From Paralichthys olivaceus (Eukaryota; Chordata; Actinopteri; Pleuronectiformes; Paralichthyidae): a stretch of DNA of 64,000 nt. The DNA lies in assembly GCF_024713975.1 (NCBI RefSeq), contig NC_091095.1:5301001-5365000 (forward strand), read 5' to 3'. A program made the position numbers and the translations under genes. Positions 13,130-26,785 of this stretch are shown here, in pieces. The notes below the pieces were generated by a model, which saw only the letters and a program-made list of their open reading frames with translations, ran no database searches and was not told the origin of the DNA. Every line of letters begins with the position of its first letter. The first letter of the stretch is position 1.

Positions 13130-13340
13130 GAAAAACGCTCATTCGCTCTCTTGCCAAGAGTTGGATGAGAAGACTGATACCTTTCTCACTGCAGACTAAA
13201 GCTAGGAGCTACAGCTGCCAGCAGCCAGGTAGATTAGCTCAGCACGAGGACTAGAAATTGTGGGAAACATTTAGCCTGCCTCCGTCCACCGGCAACAAAA
13301 TTCACCAGTCCGTTTAAAGAGTTAGTACGTTTACCCAGGG
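13130..13340 (+). repeat. interspersed repeat copy (fish SINE-like family, from memory)
   Basis: Blocks such as TTCGCTCTCTTGCCAAGAG, GATGAGAAGACTGATACC and GCCAGCAGCCAGG, then GACTAGAAATTGTGGGAAACA and GCCTCCGTCCACCGGCAACAAAA, match a repeat that I recall as abundant in percomorph genomes. Only one copy is seen in the window, so the call rests on recall. No coding content. Confidence 0.55.
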
Positions 13341-16073
13341 TTTGCCTTTCACATATGCACAACACGGCGGGAGGTTTTCTGCAACAGCAACAAATCCTCC
13401 ACATTATTCAAGCGAGAGGTGGAGATGCCGGGCGCAGCAAACAGAGTCAGGAAGTGATGTATCAACTCCGCCGCGTAGATCACGTGAATTTGTTTGCAGC
13501 AGCGAGGTGGATAAAGTCTGTATAAGCCAAGACCAGAAACTTCCTGTTGCTTAGCAACCTGGCGAAGATATTGTCCCAGCCAGACACATGGAAAGCGAAT
13601 AACCTTCCCATCAGCCTTTGTTGCACTTTGTGTTCAGTGAACTAAGATGGAGAAAATGGTACGCTACTAAACTTTAGCATTGCCCTGCGATACACTGTCG
13701 ACCTGTTCAGAGTGTGTCCCGCCTCTCACCCAATGTCTAAATGTTTAGGACAGTACAGGTGCACAAAGCTTAAAGCTCAATGAGCAGCTTAAAGCTTTGA
13801 GACGGGAAAGTCTCTTGTACCCGTTGTCACCAACTCTCATGTTTATTGGATTGATTATGCTGATTGGCTGGTGTGTTGTACGTCCAGGGACAGAGGTGGT
13901 CACACTCGCCACAGCGGCTATTGATGACACTCTACATGCCTGACTCTGTGTATCTGCTGACTGTGAAACAAAATGCCTCTCGGGGATATTTAAGATTCTG
14001 GCCTACTCTCTGCTCCACTCTGTCTGGCATCTATGTCACACACACACACACACACACACACCTCACCTATACACAGCTCTCATATAACCCCTCCGCTCTG
14101 CACGGTCATCCACAGACTCAATCACCAGCTCACATTGTTTTTCTCCTGTTCTTTCATCCAGTGCTTTGTGTTGACTTCAGGCTCTTTCCTAATGAGGTCT
14201 ATCACATGTTGTTTTCAGCCTGAGTTGTTTTTTAGCCTCCCTCTCAGAGGATCTTTAACGTGGTTTTTGGTATATTGCATTAGTAATGTAACCTGCTTCG
14301 GTCGCCCCGTCATGATCCGTCCCTGCTCTGTAGATTATGTGGCACAGCGGGTCATGCCTGGACGCTGCATTGATCCGATAACTTGAAAGCAGCGTCAACA
14401 ACACTTCCCCTCTATGTGGTTTATGGATTTTCCACAATGCAGCAAAAACTGACCTCCAACTATATGACAGTAACCCTATGAATTGATGATCTACAGTGCA
14501 TCTGAGGCCTTCACTGTTACAGGGCCCACGAGTGGCGACTGTTGGCCGTTCCACAAGTGCAAAGATCAGGGTGTGATACAGTGATAACACGTTTTACTTC
14601 CCTGTTCATATAATGGTAAAAAGGGGTAGTTCATTTATTTTGGGAAACTCACAAACACAGAAACACTCTATGAAAAAAAACAGGGGAACCACTTCTTAGA
14701 TTCCTATCATTTAAAGATGCAGTAATTTTCTCCTAGAAGTCGCGATTAAATGTGTTTAGAGGTTAATTCCTCTGAGTGTTAACGGGCTTGCTTGTATTGT
14801 TTCATAATGATTTAATATTCACTTCCAGATAGAAGGACACTAAACAGTTTGTGCTTGGAGAACCCATCCGAAAAGGCTATTAATATTTATTGTAGATGAG
14901 CAGTACAGAAATTCCTCACACTCAACAAAGGCTGCTTTTCAGTTGGGCAGGGTGACTGTGGAGATCATGAGAGGAGTATGATAAGGTTACACAAAGAAAA
15001 TCTATGTGGGATTTGGCCAGATAGTGAAATCATCATGTCTTCTTTGAGAGGAGTAAATTATTATCATATACTATATGCAAAACAGTTTTACCGTTGACAT
15101 GTTATACAGATTCTATCTGTTAAAGTTCCTTGTGCTTTACCTCACTGAGTGTGAATTTCCTTTTTGCTGCTGTTACACAGGAGATTTCCTCATAAATGAA
15201 TTTTTTAAAAAGCATCACTGTCACCATTCATTTACATTGGATTACAAGAGATAAGATGCATTTACGCGAGACACAAATACATGAGCTATTTAACCGATGA
15301 GTTAGAGATGTAGCCTCTATTTTTTTTATAACTGAAATATGTCATCCTTTAAAGAACTGCAGGGATTCAGGAACATACAAGTGATACAAGTTGAATATAA
15401 ACTCACTGTGGGTTATTGATTACCAAAGATAGATGTGCATGAATCTGAACAGGGATGATTCAGTGTGTTAAACTATCAAATGTTGTGTTTGTTGTGCATG
15501 TGTTCATAATTCAGGGACATAAAATGAGGAAGGACTGAATCAGGGATAAAGCATCAGTTAAATTCATCATAGTATGAAATGAAGATGTTTGATGATAAAA
15601 AGTTGGAACAGTTCCTGTCTTGTTTGTCGGAAACCTTTCTTACCTGTGCGCTCTCTTCAGTCTCAGCCTCTGCTCCTCTTCCTCCTCTTCATCGTTAATC
15701 CCCATTATTTAAAGTGTCACCGGCTCCAGTCGCTGTTCGTGTCTCGTGCATTGACCCTCGTTCATGTCAGTTCGTCCAGCTTGAAGCGGTGAGAGCTGCT
15801 GGATGTGTCCGGGCTTCCTCTCTCCTCCACACCGTCTCTGGCTCTGACTTCACCCCCCCCCCCCTCCGGTCTGCTGCAGGTGTGGCCGCGCACGGCAGCG
15901 GGGGGACGGCGATGGGAGGAGACAGAGAGCCGGTGGATCGACCTCCGTGCTGTGGATGAACCGCAGCTCAGAGCAGCGGCTGTGACTCTGATGGATAAAT
16001 AAATAAAACAGACTGAAGAGCTGCGGGATGATCCTCATACAGAACATTCATCAATGAAGACCACAGATAAGAT
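13341..16073. other. intergenic, no supported gene; GC-rich patch near 15.7-15.96 kb
   Basis: A (CA)n tract lies at 14037-14060. From about 15710 to 15960 the sequence is GC- and CpG-rich with a run of C at 15850-15863 and a CTGCAG/GTGTGG junction. This could be an unrecognised first exon or promoter, but no protein match was found in either strand. The rest shows no structure that I can name. Confidence 0.45.
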
Positions 16074-16200
16074 CAGACAATCCTTTATTAGACAACACTG
16101 GGGAAACTTGCAAACTTGCAATCTTACAGCAGTAAGAGTCAAAAACAGGAAGCAGTAATAATAAGTAACAAGCAATACTTAAGTGTAATGACAATAATAG
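16074..16200. repeat. probable retroelement 3'-end fragment
   Basis: The text ATCCTTTATTAGACAACACTGGGGAAACTTGCAA with CTTACAGCAG resembles the widespread fish motif in which TTTATTAATCCCACA is followed by GGGGAAATT. This is recognition by memory of a degenerate copy. It abuts the terminal-inverted-repeat element that begins at 16203. Confidence 0.4.
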
Positions 16201-16202
16201 TT

Positions 16203-16345
16203 AAAGGTTCAGTGTGTGGGGTTTAGTGACATCTAGTGGCGGAGTTGCATGTTGCAGCTGAACACCCCTCACCTCACCCTCCCTTTCCAAACATGAAGGA
16301 GAACCTGTGGTAGCTTCAGTCATAAAAACTCAAAAGTTTTATTTA
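16203..16345 (+). mobile_element. left half of a terminal-inverted-repeat element (family B)
   Basis: The element starts AAAGGTTCAGTGTGT (16203-16217). It continues with GACATCTAGTGGCGGAGTTG, then GCAGCTGAACACCCCTCACC and AACATGAAGGAGAACCTGTGG. The starting 15 bases are the exact inverted complement of the last 15 bases of the unit at 34480-34681. The two pieces therefore look like left and right parts of the same element type. I recall the full-length form as a common percomorph repeat. No transposase is present. Confidence 0.75.
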
Positions 16346-19300
16346 TTGTAATAAAATGGCCATAAACGATTACCAATAAGGTCGTAGCATCTGCTGACAC
16401 TATTTCATTTCTTTCATTCATCACTCCATACGCACACAGCTTCTTACGTTGCAAAGCTGGCAATTGCGTGGAGCCCCGAGCTGAGAAGGGGCCCCTGAGA
16501 ATGGTTGATTACATTAGTCCACAGCAACAGCAATATTGGTTTGGTGCGATGCGGGGCCTCCTGGTCCCTTTGGCCCGGGGCCCCCAAAGTCCCACTCACG
16601 CAGAGCTCTTGTGCTGATGCAGTGCACACGCAGTGCTTACACAACAATTACCCTCATGTGAACATTTTCAATTAAATTATTACCAATTCATCTGCTTTTG
16701 TCTTTCTCTTTGTCTGATCAACAGTCCAAAACCAAAATGTGCTTTCTTTACTTTCATAGGAAACAATGAAAAGCAGCAAATATTCACAACTGAGAAATGT
16801 TTTATTTGGTATTTTGCAGGAAAAAGTAGTTCAACTACCTAATTAATTAATGCACCAACTGCTTCAGCTCTGTCATGTGCCTCCTCGCCTGATGATTCTT
16901 CAGAATCTGGATCACATTAATCAGGTTCCTCTTTTTTTTCCAGCAGGCTTCCTTCTCCTCGATTACTTCAGGTTTGATATTTTCATCCTCTTTAGGGCTA
17001 CAATCCAAAATTAGATCAAGTGCTTCATTCACAGTTAGTCGCTTGCAGATTGTGGTACAACCACAGAATGGCATATGCAGACAGAGGCGTCTTATTTATA
17101 GACCAAAGCAACGAGAACTGATCAGGGGCGTTGTGTTGGTTGGGTACTGTGCATGTAGAGTGTGCACGTGGATGCAAAAACTCTGTATGTTCCTATATTT
17201 GTACATTGTTGTGCTGTGTGAACATGCATTTGTGTTGCTGATATCGAGTATGCAAACTATTTCAACTTTTTAGAGGAAAAATGCCTTCACAGTTAATTGC
17301 TTCTTGTAATAAATAGCCTCCCTGTGGCATTACCCATCGATCATGGCTTCTCTGACACAAAGGCTGTTATTGATTGATTTTATTTGGCTGTGCCAAGAGA
17401 AGCTCACATTAATTTACCTCCTCTATGGCTCAGTGATGCAACATAACTGGACTAATGTAAAAATAACATTTTATCGCACTCCAGTGAATAAAGCAGCATG
17501 TAAAACAGATTTAAATGTGTTTAAGTCCAATAATGGAGGAGGGAAGAGCAAGACACCATCATTCGTACTGACAGTCGTGCTCAGAGTATATAAACACAGA
17601 GCACTAATATACAGCCTGACTGGTGTATTTCATTTGCTCTGTATAAGCTAATCTATCTTTAATTCCATTAGTTGTAATGTTCATCGTTGTCATAGACTGT
17701 GTATAAATCTGGACGCATTCTGGGTCTGGGAGGTTAAATCAAGGCGGAAGTGCCTATAATTTCCTCCAAATACGATTACTTCTAGTTTTTAAATAAACAA
17801 GTGGACACTTGACAAAACTCAAGTGCCGGTTCATGTTTTGCATGTGGTGTGGATGCAGTGCGGTGTTGTTGATCCTGCCGGTGCTCTCACTCAGCGCGAT
17901 GAAGGGGTCTGTAGAGGGAGATGTCTGAGAATAACAAAGACAGTCTCATTTGGTTACATTAGCAGCTCACTTATTTTCTTGTTTTTGTGTTTTTTTTTCC
18001 GGTTGCATTATGCTCCCTCCTACTGATCTCGACCAAATACCAACAATGAATGAATTTAAAGTAGCTGCCACCAAATGGCCCCAAAGAGGGAGGCTGAAAC
18101 ACCAGTGGGAAGTAAATAGTTATTGATGGATTCTCACAGCAGCATGTTTTACACCAAGTGAAGTTAAACTGCAAAAAAAAAATCAGGTTTGCTTAAAAAG
18201 GCTTCTAACACAGCACTTGTTACAGTACACACATAATTATTATATTGATTACAGCACTTTAATTTAAATCCTGCAAAGCCTCTGGTACCTCACTCACTCA
18301 CTTATTCTCTCACTCACTTATTCACTCACTCACTCATTCATTCACTCATTGCATCCTTGAAGACAGACCGTCTCTTTTCGCTCGGTTTTCGTGGTCTACT
18401 CGTTCCCTGGATTGTGACATAGCTACAGTTCATTTGCCTATTGAGCAAAGCGTCAGTTCAGTCAGGTCACAAAGTCGAGTTCAACCACGATCCAGTGCGT
18501 CAGCTGACGGCTCATATTCTGCGCTCGAGCATTTCCTTTTTGTGCTGAATCTGACCCGATCAATGTCTTGTGTTGTCACTCATGTCTGATGCTCTGTTCT
18601 GTACCAGTGGTCTTTCAGCTCATCCTCTCCCATACTCACTTCCATAAAGGCTCATATTACGGTATGGGGAGGTTTGCTCTCCCTTCCTCGGGCTTTCCCT
18701 GTTTACATGTGGAGAAGCAGAAAGGTCCAAGAACGGAGCTCAACCACCGAATATAAGTTGCAATTAATGAAAATCCAAAACACTTTGATGAAAGAGGTGC
18801 TGACTGACTTAGAGACCACATTACACAGTTTATTAGCTGCACTAGAGGCCAGATCTTGTTTGAGGGTTGACTGGATCTCAACAGGGACACAAACAACACA
18901 AACACACCTTTATTCAAACAGTCATTCCTTTCTTAGAACCTTGATAATCCATTTAAAGCATTGAAATACAAGGCACTTTTTTATCATTATTATTATAGAA
19001 TCAGGTCTTTTCATTCTTGCAAACACAGCATCGAGCTGCCAAACGATCGACATTCTGCAAATCTCAGTAACTTGTTTTTCATCATGTCATTTCAGGGCTG
19101 ACATGTTTTTTCCCCTCTGTTGCTCCCTGTGGCAGGAAAACTCCATCTGTGTTTATTACACCTTTAGCGCCACCTGGGAGAAAGGGGGAGTGTTCCCGTG
19201 GACAGATGTACGACAGTCTGTTTACAGTGGTGGCACTGCTGTTAAAAAAAAAGAAAATCACTTTCATCCTTGAAATGCAGAGAAAACATATTCACATCCT

Positions 19301-20859
19301 AAAAAATGTGAAGTATTCTTTATTTAAAAAACTACAGATGTTCATCCATCACTTAAAGATAACAGGGTGGTTGTCTTACAGCAATTTGTATTTATTACTA
19401 ATGCACACAAGAATGAATACAATACAATTACTCTTCATTCTGCACAGAGGCTCCGTTTTTAAATTTATGGCACACAAACACAAACAAACACACTATTTCA
19501 CACTGACTGACAGTTATTCCCCAGTGACCTCAACCTTTTCATCAACCAACTTTAAACCCTGGAATTTAATACTGTTTGTTGTGGGTTCTGGATTTTGTCT
19601 CCACGAGGGAGACATGAGTTATGACTACACACACACAAAAAGACACACATTTTGGATCAACTTCTGAACAATACACGTGGATGAATCTCTCCTTTTACAT
19701 CCACTTCCCAGTCACACTCTTGGTATAAAACATGCATTGGCACATGCTTCATGCTGATCGGCTGAATTTCAGGGATCCTGCTGCGCACGAGCACATGGGA
19801 AAGGTTTGCCTCTGAGGCTTTCTGCCAGGAAACCGTTACACGTGGTTAAAGTTTTGAAAGGTTCTATTTTAAGTCAAAACACAAAGAGACTGCGACTGAA
19901 AACTGAAACCAGAACCTTCTCTTAAACTCTCTCACTGTCTTGGGCATTGCCTCGTCTTCTCACCAGTGTGGGGGCTTTGAAAGGAATTTTGTAATGTAAT
20001 TAACTTAATCTAAATTAGCCCAATGTAAATGATCGGACATGCTAACTCTTCCAATCCATCTGTGCCTGTTTCTGACATACGAGAGTGGACGAGCATGAGC
20101 ATTCAGTAAATATTACTTCTGTTACCTGTTTATTTTGTTGTAAAACATTGGAATCAGGTTTTTTGATTACAACCTGTGCACAGTTCTTGTTTACAGATGC
20201 TCCTCTCAATATGTGTGTGTGTGAGAAATGCATTAAAATACAGGAAATACACACACACATACACACACACACAGACACAAGGTTACAGGAGAGGCTGATC
20301 GAGCAATGATCAGGGACCTGATCTTCGATCTATAAGAACCAGTGTCTCATTTCCATTTAAATTAAAGATACCCCAAGTTGGCAGGACACTACAAACTATC
20401 ACCACCGATGAGGAGAGCAGAAATCTTTTCTTGCCCAATAACAGCAACAAAATGAACTATTTGATCGATCATTGCATAAATCGTCCATACATCATCTCAA
20501 GAGCAAGCCTTTGTGTTACTGTTCATGCATTTATTCACGTTTCTCTTTCCGTTGTAAGCTATAGGCTAATACTCAATACAGCTGATAAATTAGAGAAAAC
20601 GTCAATCGATTTTCTTTTGCATATTTAAGTCTGAGTCGCAGCGGTAGCCAATAATACTGTATGTCCATTTCCCCACATCCCTCCAGTTACAGATCCATCA
20701 TCAGGGGGGCAGCCCTCAGTGCTTCGACACACCCAGACCTGAAACAGGGCAAGAGGCTGCGTTATTGGTGGGGAGGTGTTGGTGCGGTGAGACAGTGAAT
20801 CAGAACCATCCTCCCACCATCCAGCAATTAAGCAAAAAGGTTCTGGATACGAATGACGT
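16346..20859. other. intergenic, no supported gene
   Basis: A family A end lies at about 17692-17770 (ATAGACTGTGTATAAAT). A CTCA/ATTC tetranucleotide repeat is at about 18283-18350 and CA tracts at 20247-20275. A long open frame at 19149-19667 (plus) has low-complexity, AT-driven composition and no recognisable domain, so it was not called. Confidence 0.55.
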
Positions 20860-21110
20860 CATTTGGAGCCAGAGTCCACGTCATACCAATAATTGATGTA
20901 GCTCCAGAATTAAAGCTTCAGAGATTCGCACACTTTCAATCACAAGTCAGTCACTACCAAAAACGACAGAAATCATATCTGACAATTTATTTGACCTCAT
21001 TAATTTGTCTAATCCATTATGACCAGGTACTGTAGCCACCAGGGGGCGACCTAGGTACTTTGGCTTCACCTTTGGGGAGCCGTCATGGCATCCATCTTTA
21101 TTTGCAGTCT
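20860..21110. repeat. family A repeat copy carrying a CTCF-like motif
   Basis: Blocks GGAGCCAGAGTCCACGTCA, then GTAGCCACCAGGGGGCGAC and CATCCATCTTTAT..CAGTCT, match the family A repeat end. Positions 21036-21049 fit 13 of 14 positions of the vertebrate CTCF consensus. Binding is not shown by sequence. Confidence 0.5.
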
Positions 21111-21966
21111 TCTGTTGGGAAACCTTTCAACCTTTAAATCAAGAGGTTTGTCTTTTGGGTTCGGATCCTTCTTAAAAATAAATGGAAGTTTTCTGACGGT
21201 CGTTCACTCACACTGCTCGAAGCCTCATTTCTTTTTCACTTACACAATTTTAGAGTTGAATTCACCTGACAGGCTTTTGCTGTGTGTTTTATCTCTCCGA
21301 TGTAATTCTCTTGAGGTTCAACATGTTTTCATCGCATTTTTCTCGTTTTACTCCAGAACAACCTTGAAAACCTCCAGCTCGACTCTCTTTCATTATGACT
21401 CATAATCACAGCTCTCTGCCACAACTTTAAGGCTAATATGGGAAATTGTGCATCAAACCAAGAGCACGTCGACATGAAGTCTGCTCCATTATCTACATTT
21501 AAAGTGTCGTATTGTACAGTACATTCAAAGTTTGGGTTTATTTTTAGTTCTCTCCTATGATGCTCTGATAGAAGAGAATAAATACGACCTGTGTTTTCAA
21601 ACCCAGTGATGTGATCAAATCAAACCCAATTGAAATGTAAGCAGCAGTTTTTAAATGGAATATAATTAGAGACATCCACAAACCAATCTGACAACAGAGC
21701 CTGTGAACAGCAGCTGCTGCCCTCCAAGCAAATCTTTATTCATGAATGGGCGGTGAATGTACAAACTCTTCCCTGTTTGACACACATGCACGCACACACG
21801 CACACGCACACACACAAACACACACACACACAACTCTGTATTCAAACAGAAAATCAAATTTAGTTTTTCATCCAATTAGTTTTCAGATACATATCCTCAC
21901 TGTTCTTTTCATAGTCAGCAACTGACATTTACACAGAAAACAACTTATCATTGAATGACCACCCTG

Positions 21967-22005
<39 letters not shown>

Positions 22006-24892
22006 ACACTCCCTCCTTGGCTCACAAAGGAAGCCACAGACACACAGCGACCACAGACGGGATGTAAATTTCGAGCCGTCTGCTGGACAGTAGCACGGTG
22101 GTGCTGCTGATGAGATATGGACTTCCAGGGAAGGCAAATGCCAGACCGTCACACACGGACAGCACTGAGCTTTGTTACAGACAATCCGACTTCTGCTAAA
22201 GCTTGTGATGAATGGGCAGAGTTTTGGGCCAGTATAACTGATCTTTATCGGGCGTGGAGTCACCACAGCATGGTTGCATTGGTCAAGGAGGTTGATTAAA
22301 TCGCTGTTCTTGATGCCAAAATCAATTGTCTCTATTTTTACCCTGTAAGTCAGATGACCTCTCACAAAACATTTGGCCACCACATTCATTTTACTTGCAG
22401 TGAAAAATAAGACACAATGTGCTGCCATCTCTTACTGTGTTTCTTTGGGTGCAGGCGGATTCAGTGTGTTCATTCATGACCCCCACCTCATTAGTGTACA
22501 CACCTTCATGGAGTTTTTAGAAAAGCTTGTGCAAATATAATGGATGAAGAGATGAGATGAGATGACGCTCTTCCAGCCATATTTCAAACTATATGATTTT
22601 GGTTTGCATCCCAAGCAACTTCTACCACCTCGATTACCATAACCTTGAATACTGCTTTGTCAGGAAAAGGGGAAATAGTGCGGAACACTGTCAAACAACC
22701 ATCTGTGTATTAGAAATATTCACATATGGAAATGTATTTGTATCAAACTGTGTTTCGTGCTTTAGGAGCAAGTTTTTAGAGCGTTCAGGTTAATTTGGAA
22801 GAATTCAAAAAACTTAATGTGTCACAATTGCACTTTGAAATAAAATGCTTTTTATCTCAGTAATGTTTTTTCTTCACTCTTTTGAAACTTCTCTTAAGAC
22901 ACCTTCAGATACTCTGCCGCCCATCTCGTCAGTTTCCAAGATACAATCCTTCAGGCTGTTGAATGGACAAAGCTCATGTCTGTGTGAGTCAACCCGAGAC
23001 AGTTGAAGTGTGTATACAAGACTTCAAGGCTGAGAGCAACTCATTTAACTCTGACTCGAGTCACGACACACTTTCACAATCAGATGAAAAGAACAAGTTT
23101 GAACAGATTATTCATCGGTGGTCTCAAAGTCCCCGGTGTCTCCAAAACCAGGGTCTGGGACTGTGTTGATGGAAGCTGGACTCATGGTGTTCACAGTAAG
23201 ATTTCCTCATTAGCACCACAGCTGGAAGTACAGCCAGATGTTTACCTGCAGCTGATAATTGGAGACATGAACTTTCTATAAGTAGATTATTGTTCATTCA
23301 CACTTTCAGCTACAAGCCTGAGCTTTTAGACGCATAGGGACTCAAAGGCAAATCTCATGGCACAGCTGATGTCCCACCTTTGAACTATCTGTGTTCAGTT
23401 TGTGGGTTTTTAAAGTCTACAGCATTAATGCCCATATGTAAAAAAAAAACTGCTGCTAGAAGAAGGAGATTGAATAAATTCCCTTTTGGAAGAGATATAA
23501 AGGATCTGAAATCAAGGTGTAATTGTTTCCTCTGCAACCAAATCAAGAAGCAGAGGACGATGTTAATGCAGAACAGTACGTGCACACTCACACAGTCCTG
23601 AGAGGAGGTCTGATCAGAGTGAAAACATCAGGGAATAATTAGTCTTCAATGAAGATTTTACTTTTTTTGTTAACATTCTCCAGATGATCACAACACTTGT
23701 GTAATTTCGCAAATTTACGCTCTAGAGGACAATTTATTGACTAGCCAGTGGGCATAGTGCTGTGTGAGTGTGTGTGAGTGTGTGTGTGTGTCTTTCCCTT
23801 CCTGCTGTCTCAGCTCCTCCCCCTGATTTCTCTCCAGGTGAGATGGGCGTGGTTCCTTCCTCCTCTAATTAGAGCTTGTCCAACCAGCAGTGGGGGGGGG
23901 GGGGTCTACAAAAGGAGCACACCTGACGGTCTCGTTCTCTTGGTTCTCTCTGACCTCAGCCTGTGTGCAGCACCCTGAGCATTTGTTGTATTAGAGCAGA
24001 CTTGTTAAAGTTCAATGATAGATGTGTTGGGAGGGAGGGACTAGATAAGTTGGGAACCCTGAACCCTCACTCACGTCGGTGCTCTTTCTTTATTTAGAAA
24101 CACTTGTCAGTTTGGTCGCTGGCACCTTTGTGTTTATTTCAGTGAAGCTCAGTTTTAGATAATCAGCTTAGGCCTTAGAGTTATGTCCGCACTAGACTTG
24201 AATTTATAATTAAAATAAAAGATACCTTTATTTGTCACATCCGCTCTGACTCCATCAATTTATAGGGTCGTTGTGTGTTGTCGTCCTTCTTTAATCGTAG
24301 TTCCACCCAGGGGACGTAACAATAAGCAAGGAATATACATATAAGGATCGTTATAGTGATGAAATTAGTGAGCGGTATCTCAGTTGGCTGTTTTTTAAAG
24401 CACGGACAGTTATTCATCTCAGTGTATGACAACAACAAAAGAACAATGAAGTATACAGTATGTCTGAGGAACAAGGTCAGTGTGGTGTTCTTTCTATTAT
24501 GAGGATGAATACTGTACTGCTTTGTGTGAATGCACTGCATTATGATTCTATCTGCACTTGAAAGAGCACATGATAAAAGATGTGTTAAATATGTATTCAA
24601 GTGGAAAATCCCTCATGATCCTGACGAACACAATAGTGTAAAAATGATCTTCTCATGGGAGTTACGTGATGCATTATAATCACACTATTGTATTTCTGTT
24701 AAACGGTAATGCAGGAACATTGTGTACATGTACCTGAAAGAACGCTGAAGGCCGTACAACTGCAGTATGCAGGAGTACAAGAAGTAGCGGGGAGGTGTGG
24801 AGGGATGGAGGAACCTGATTTGCAGAGCGGTAATCAGAAAGATAAGGAGACAGCAGATAAATGAGTGGAAGATGAGTCAGTGAGGAAGGCAA
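21111..24892. other. intergenic, no supported gene; microsatellites and a G run
   Basis: CA tracts are at 21780-21832 and 21968-22008. A run of 13 G occupies 23892-23904. A 181-codon minus-strand open frame at 21883-22428 spans the CA tract and has no recognisable domain. A 121-codon minus-strand frame at 24235-24600 has two hydrophobic stretches but no splice or family support. Confidence 0.5.
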
Positions 24893-25065
24893 TTATGTGC
24901 AAGGATGGAACAGAGTGAAAGGAGGAGAGGTGGAATGGAGAAGAGTGGGCAAAGAGAGGAGGGCAGACAGAGACAGAGAGGTTTAAAACAAAGGAAGAGA
25001 GAGGGGGAGATAAATGGAAGGATGGCTGCAGAGGAAGGAGGTGAGGGAGAGATAAGGGGTGAGAT
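24893..25065 (+). repeat. polypurine tract
   Basis: About 170 bp of the plus strand is dominated by G and A, for example AGGAGAGGTGGAATGGAGAA. Such tracts can adopt triplex structures. It precedes a long CA tract at 25226. Confidence 0.8.
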
Positions 25066-25222
25066 AAGTGTCATCAGTCACCACCACAAGTCACAGTCAG
25101 TCAGTCACTTCTCAACACACCGTTTCAAATAGAGATTTAATTCTGATCTTTAATAAACACAAACCTACATGCAGATGATAAATGCATTTGGATGATGAAG
25201 GAGCAAAAACTATAAATGTTCT

Positions 25223-25225
<3 letters not shown>

Positions 25226-25291
<66 letters not shown>
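25226..25291. repeat. (CA)33 microsatellite
   Basis: Uninterrupted CA for about 66 bp. Useful as a polymorphic marker. Alternating purine-pyrimidine DNA of this length can form Z-DNA. Confidence 0.98.
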
Positions 25292-25295
<4 letters not shown>

Positions 25296-25854
25296 TTGAA
25301 GAGTGGTGTCATGCATGTGTTAAATCTGCTGCCAAGAAATGCATTGAAGTTGTTCCCACAATAAATGAAAGTGACCTGTCAGCCGTGGTGACGGGGTTAG
25401 CGGAGCACAGACGGCATAAGCACGGCCAGATGGACTGGCTAGCTGGCTGGCAGGAAGTAACAGGCCGTACGCTTGTTTTTGATTGGCTCTAATTATGATC
25501 TACTGCCCAGCCTCCTGGAGAACTGCTGACTGGTCGATGTGTGTTCGCCCGCTCGTCTGTGGTGAATCCAGAGTTTTCAGAGGGAAAACAGGAGCAACGG
25601 CGTGAAAAGCAGTTGGAGATGAAGAGTTGTTGATTCAGTGTCTCAGCAGAGAACTGGATGTGTTGCACTGATCCAACAGCCTCTTTTTGTAAAGACGTTC
25701 ATTTTACAGGTATTTTCTAGAGTACAAAAATTCCGTAGATCAACATTAAGATGAACTCGCATCAAACTCTTCTCAGCTCTGTGTGCAAGAGCTGTGCAGC
25801 TTCTTCAATGACCCAATGGAGTCAAACAGTAAGAACCTTAACAGGGAAGCCGAA

Positions 25855-26181
25855 TTATCATCTGGTGGCTGGCTACATTATACATCATAAACCCTGTCTC
25901 CTCCATGTTAGTGGTAGAACATGTGCTAAAATTAAAAGGCCACAAGTCATAGATAAGTCATTTTAGGAAGCTTTGTGTTACATTTACACATTTTCTGATT
26001 TGTTTGTTTCTAATTAGAGAGAACATGTAAAGGTGGGATCTCAATAACGTGACTTGTGAAGACACACGTATTATATCAAAAGTTCAAGATGGCGTCACCT
26101 GTTTCTGGGATATTTTGGCTTGACTTTTGAACAACGAGTGGAGATGCATTGTCCATCTTTATATAGTCTACAGTCTATGGT
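25855..26181. repeat. family A repeat copy, 3' terminus included
   Basis: GGTGGCTGGCTACATTATAC is followed by ATAAACCCTGTCTCCTCCATG, which parallels 6213-6270. The right end, TCCATCTTTATATAGTC then ACAGTCTATGG (to about 26181), is the inverted complement of the left ends at 17692 and 46132. The middle contains AAGATGGCGTCACC. Confidence 0.6.
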
Positions 26182-26189
26182 AAAAACCG

Positions 26190-26785
26190 CTCTGCAACCG
26201 ACGAAACTTAATTTTCAAAATCTAGTTCAGATCCCAAAGTCGTTAAAAAAGGGATCTTGATTTTTGATTCGATTTATACAGAATGAAATTCAAACTGATG
26301 TGAGATTGCAGCCATACAATATTAAATAAACACCATGTGAAGAAACAAACGTATTTGTAATGTCTAATACTGTCTGTTCACAAAATGTTTCAGTTGATTC
26401 AGACCATGTGTTTCAATCAAACGCTCCAGAGCAGCGATTAAACGGACCTCAGGTGAGATAGTTCTGTTCCTCCTCTCTCCTTCTCTCTCATCCACCCTCA
26501 TCAACTGCTCCTCCTTTAGCCTCCCCTGTCCTCATCCTCTCTTTCAACCTTCCTTTCTCTCCATCACTCTCCGTCATCCTCCTTTCTCCTCATCATCCTG
26601 TGCCGCTCTTCTCTCCCCTCCCTTCTCTCCTCTTTCCTCCTCTTTCAGGGGAAGCTGCTCGACATGCCAGACCTCTCCCGTTGCCTTCTTTTCTCATCCA
26701 ACCTCTAATCAGATCAATTCACCATTCCATTCACAGGGATATAATAAGGTGATTATGCATGGGCCCTGCACTGCTCCTTCCCATA

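Noticed and set aside
15714-16047. Overlapping frames in the GC-rich patch at 15.7-16.0 kb
   Set aside because: Three frames on two strands are equally open because of base composition; no motif favours one.
19149-19667. 172-codon plus-strand open frame
   Set aside because: Low-complexity Lys/His/Phe/Thr-rich peptide with no recognisable domain and no splice context.
21883-22428. 181-codon minus-strand open frame
   Set aside because: Part of it is a Val-Cys run translated from a CA microsatellite, and the rest matches nothing I know.
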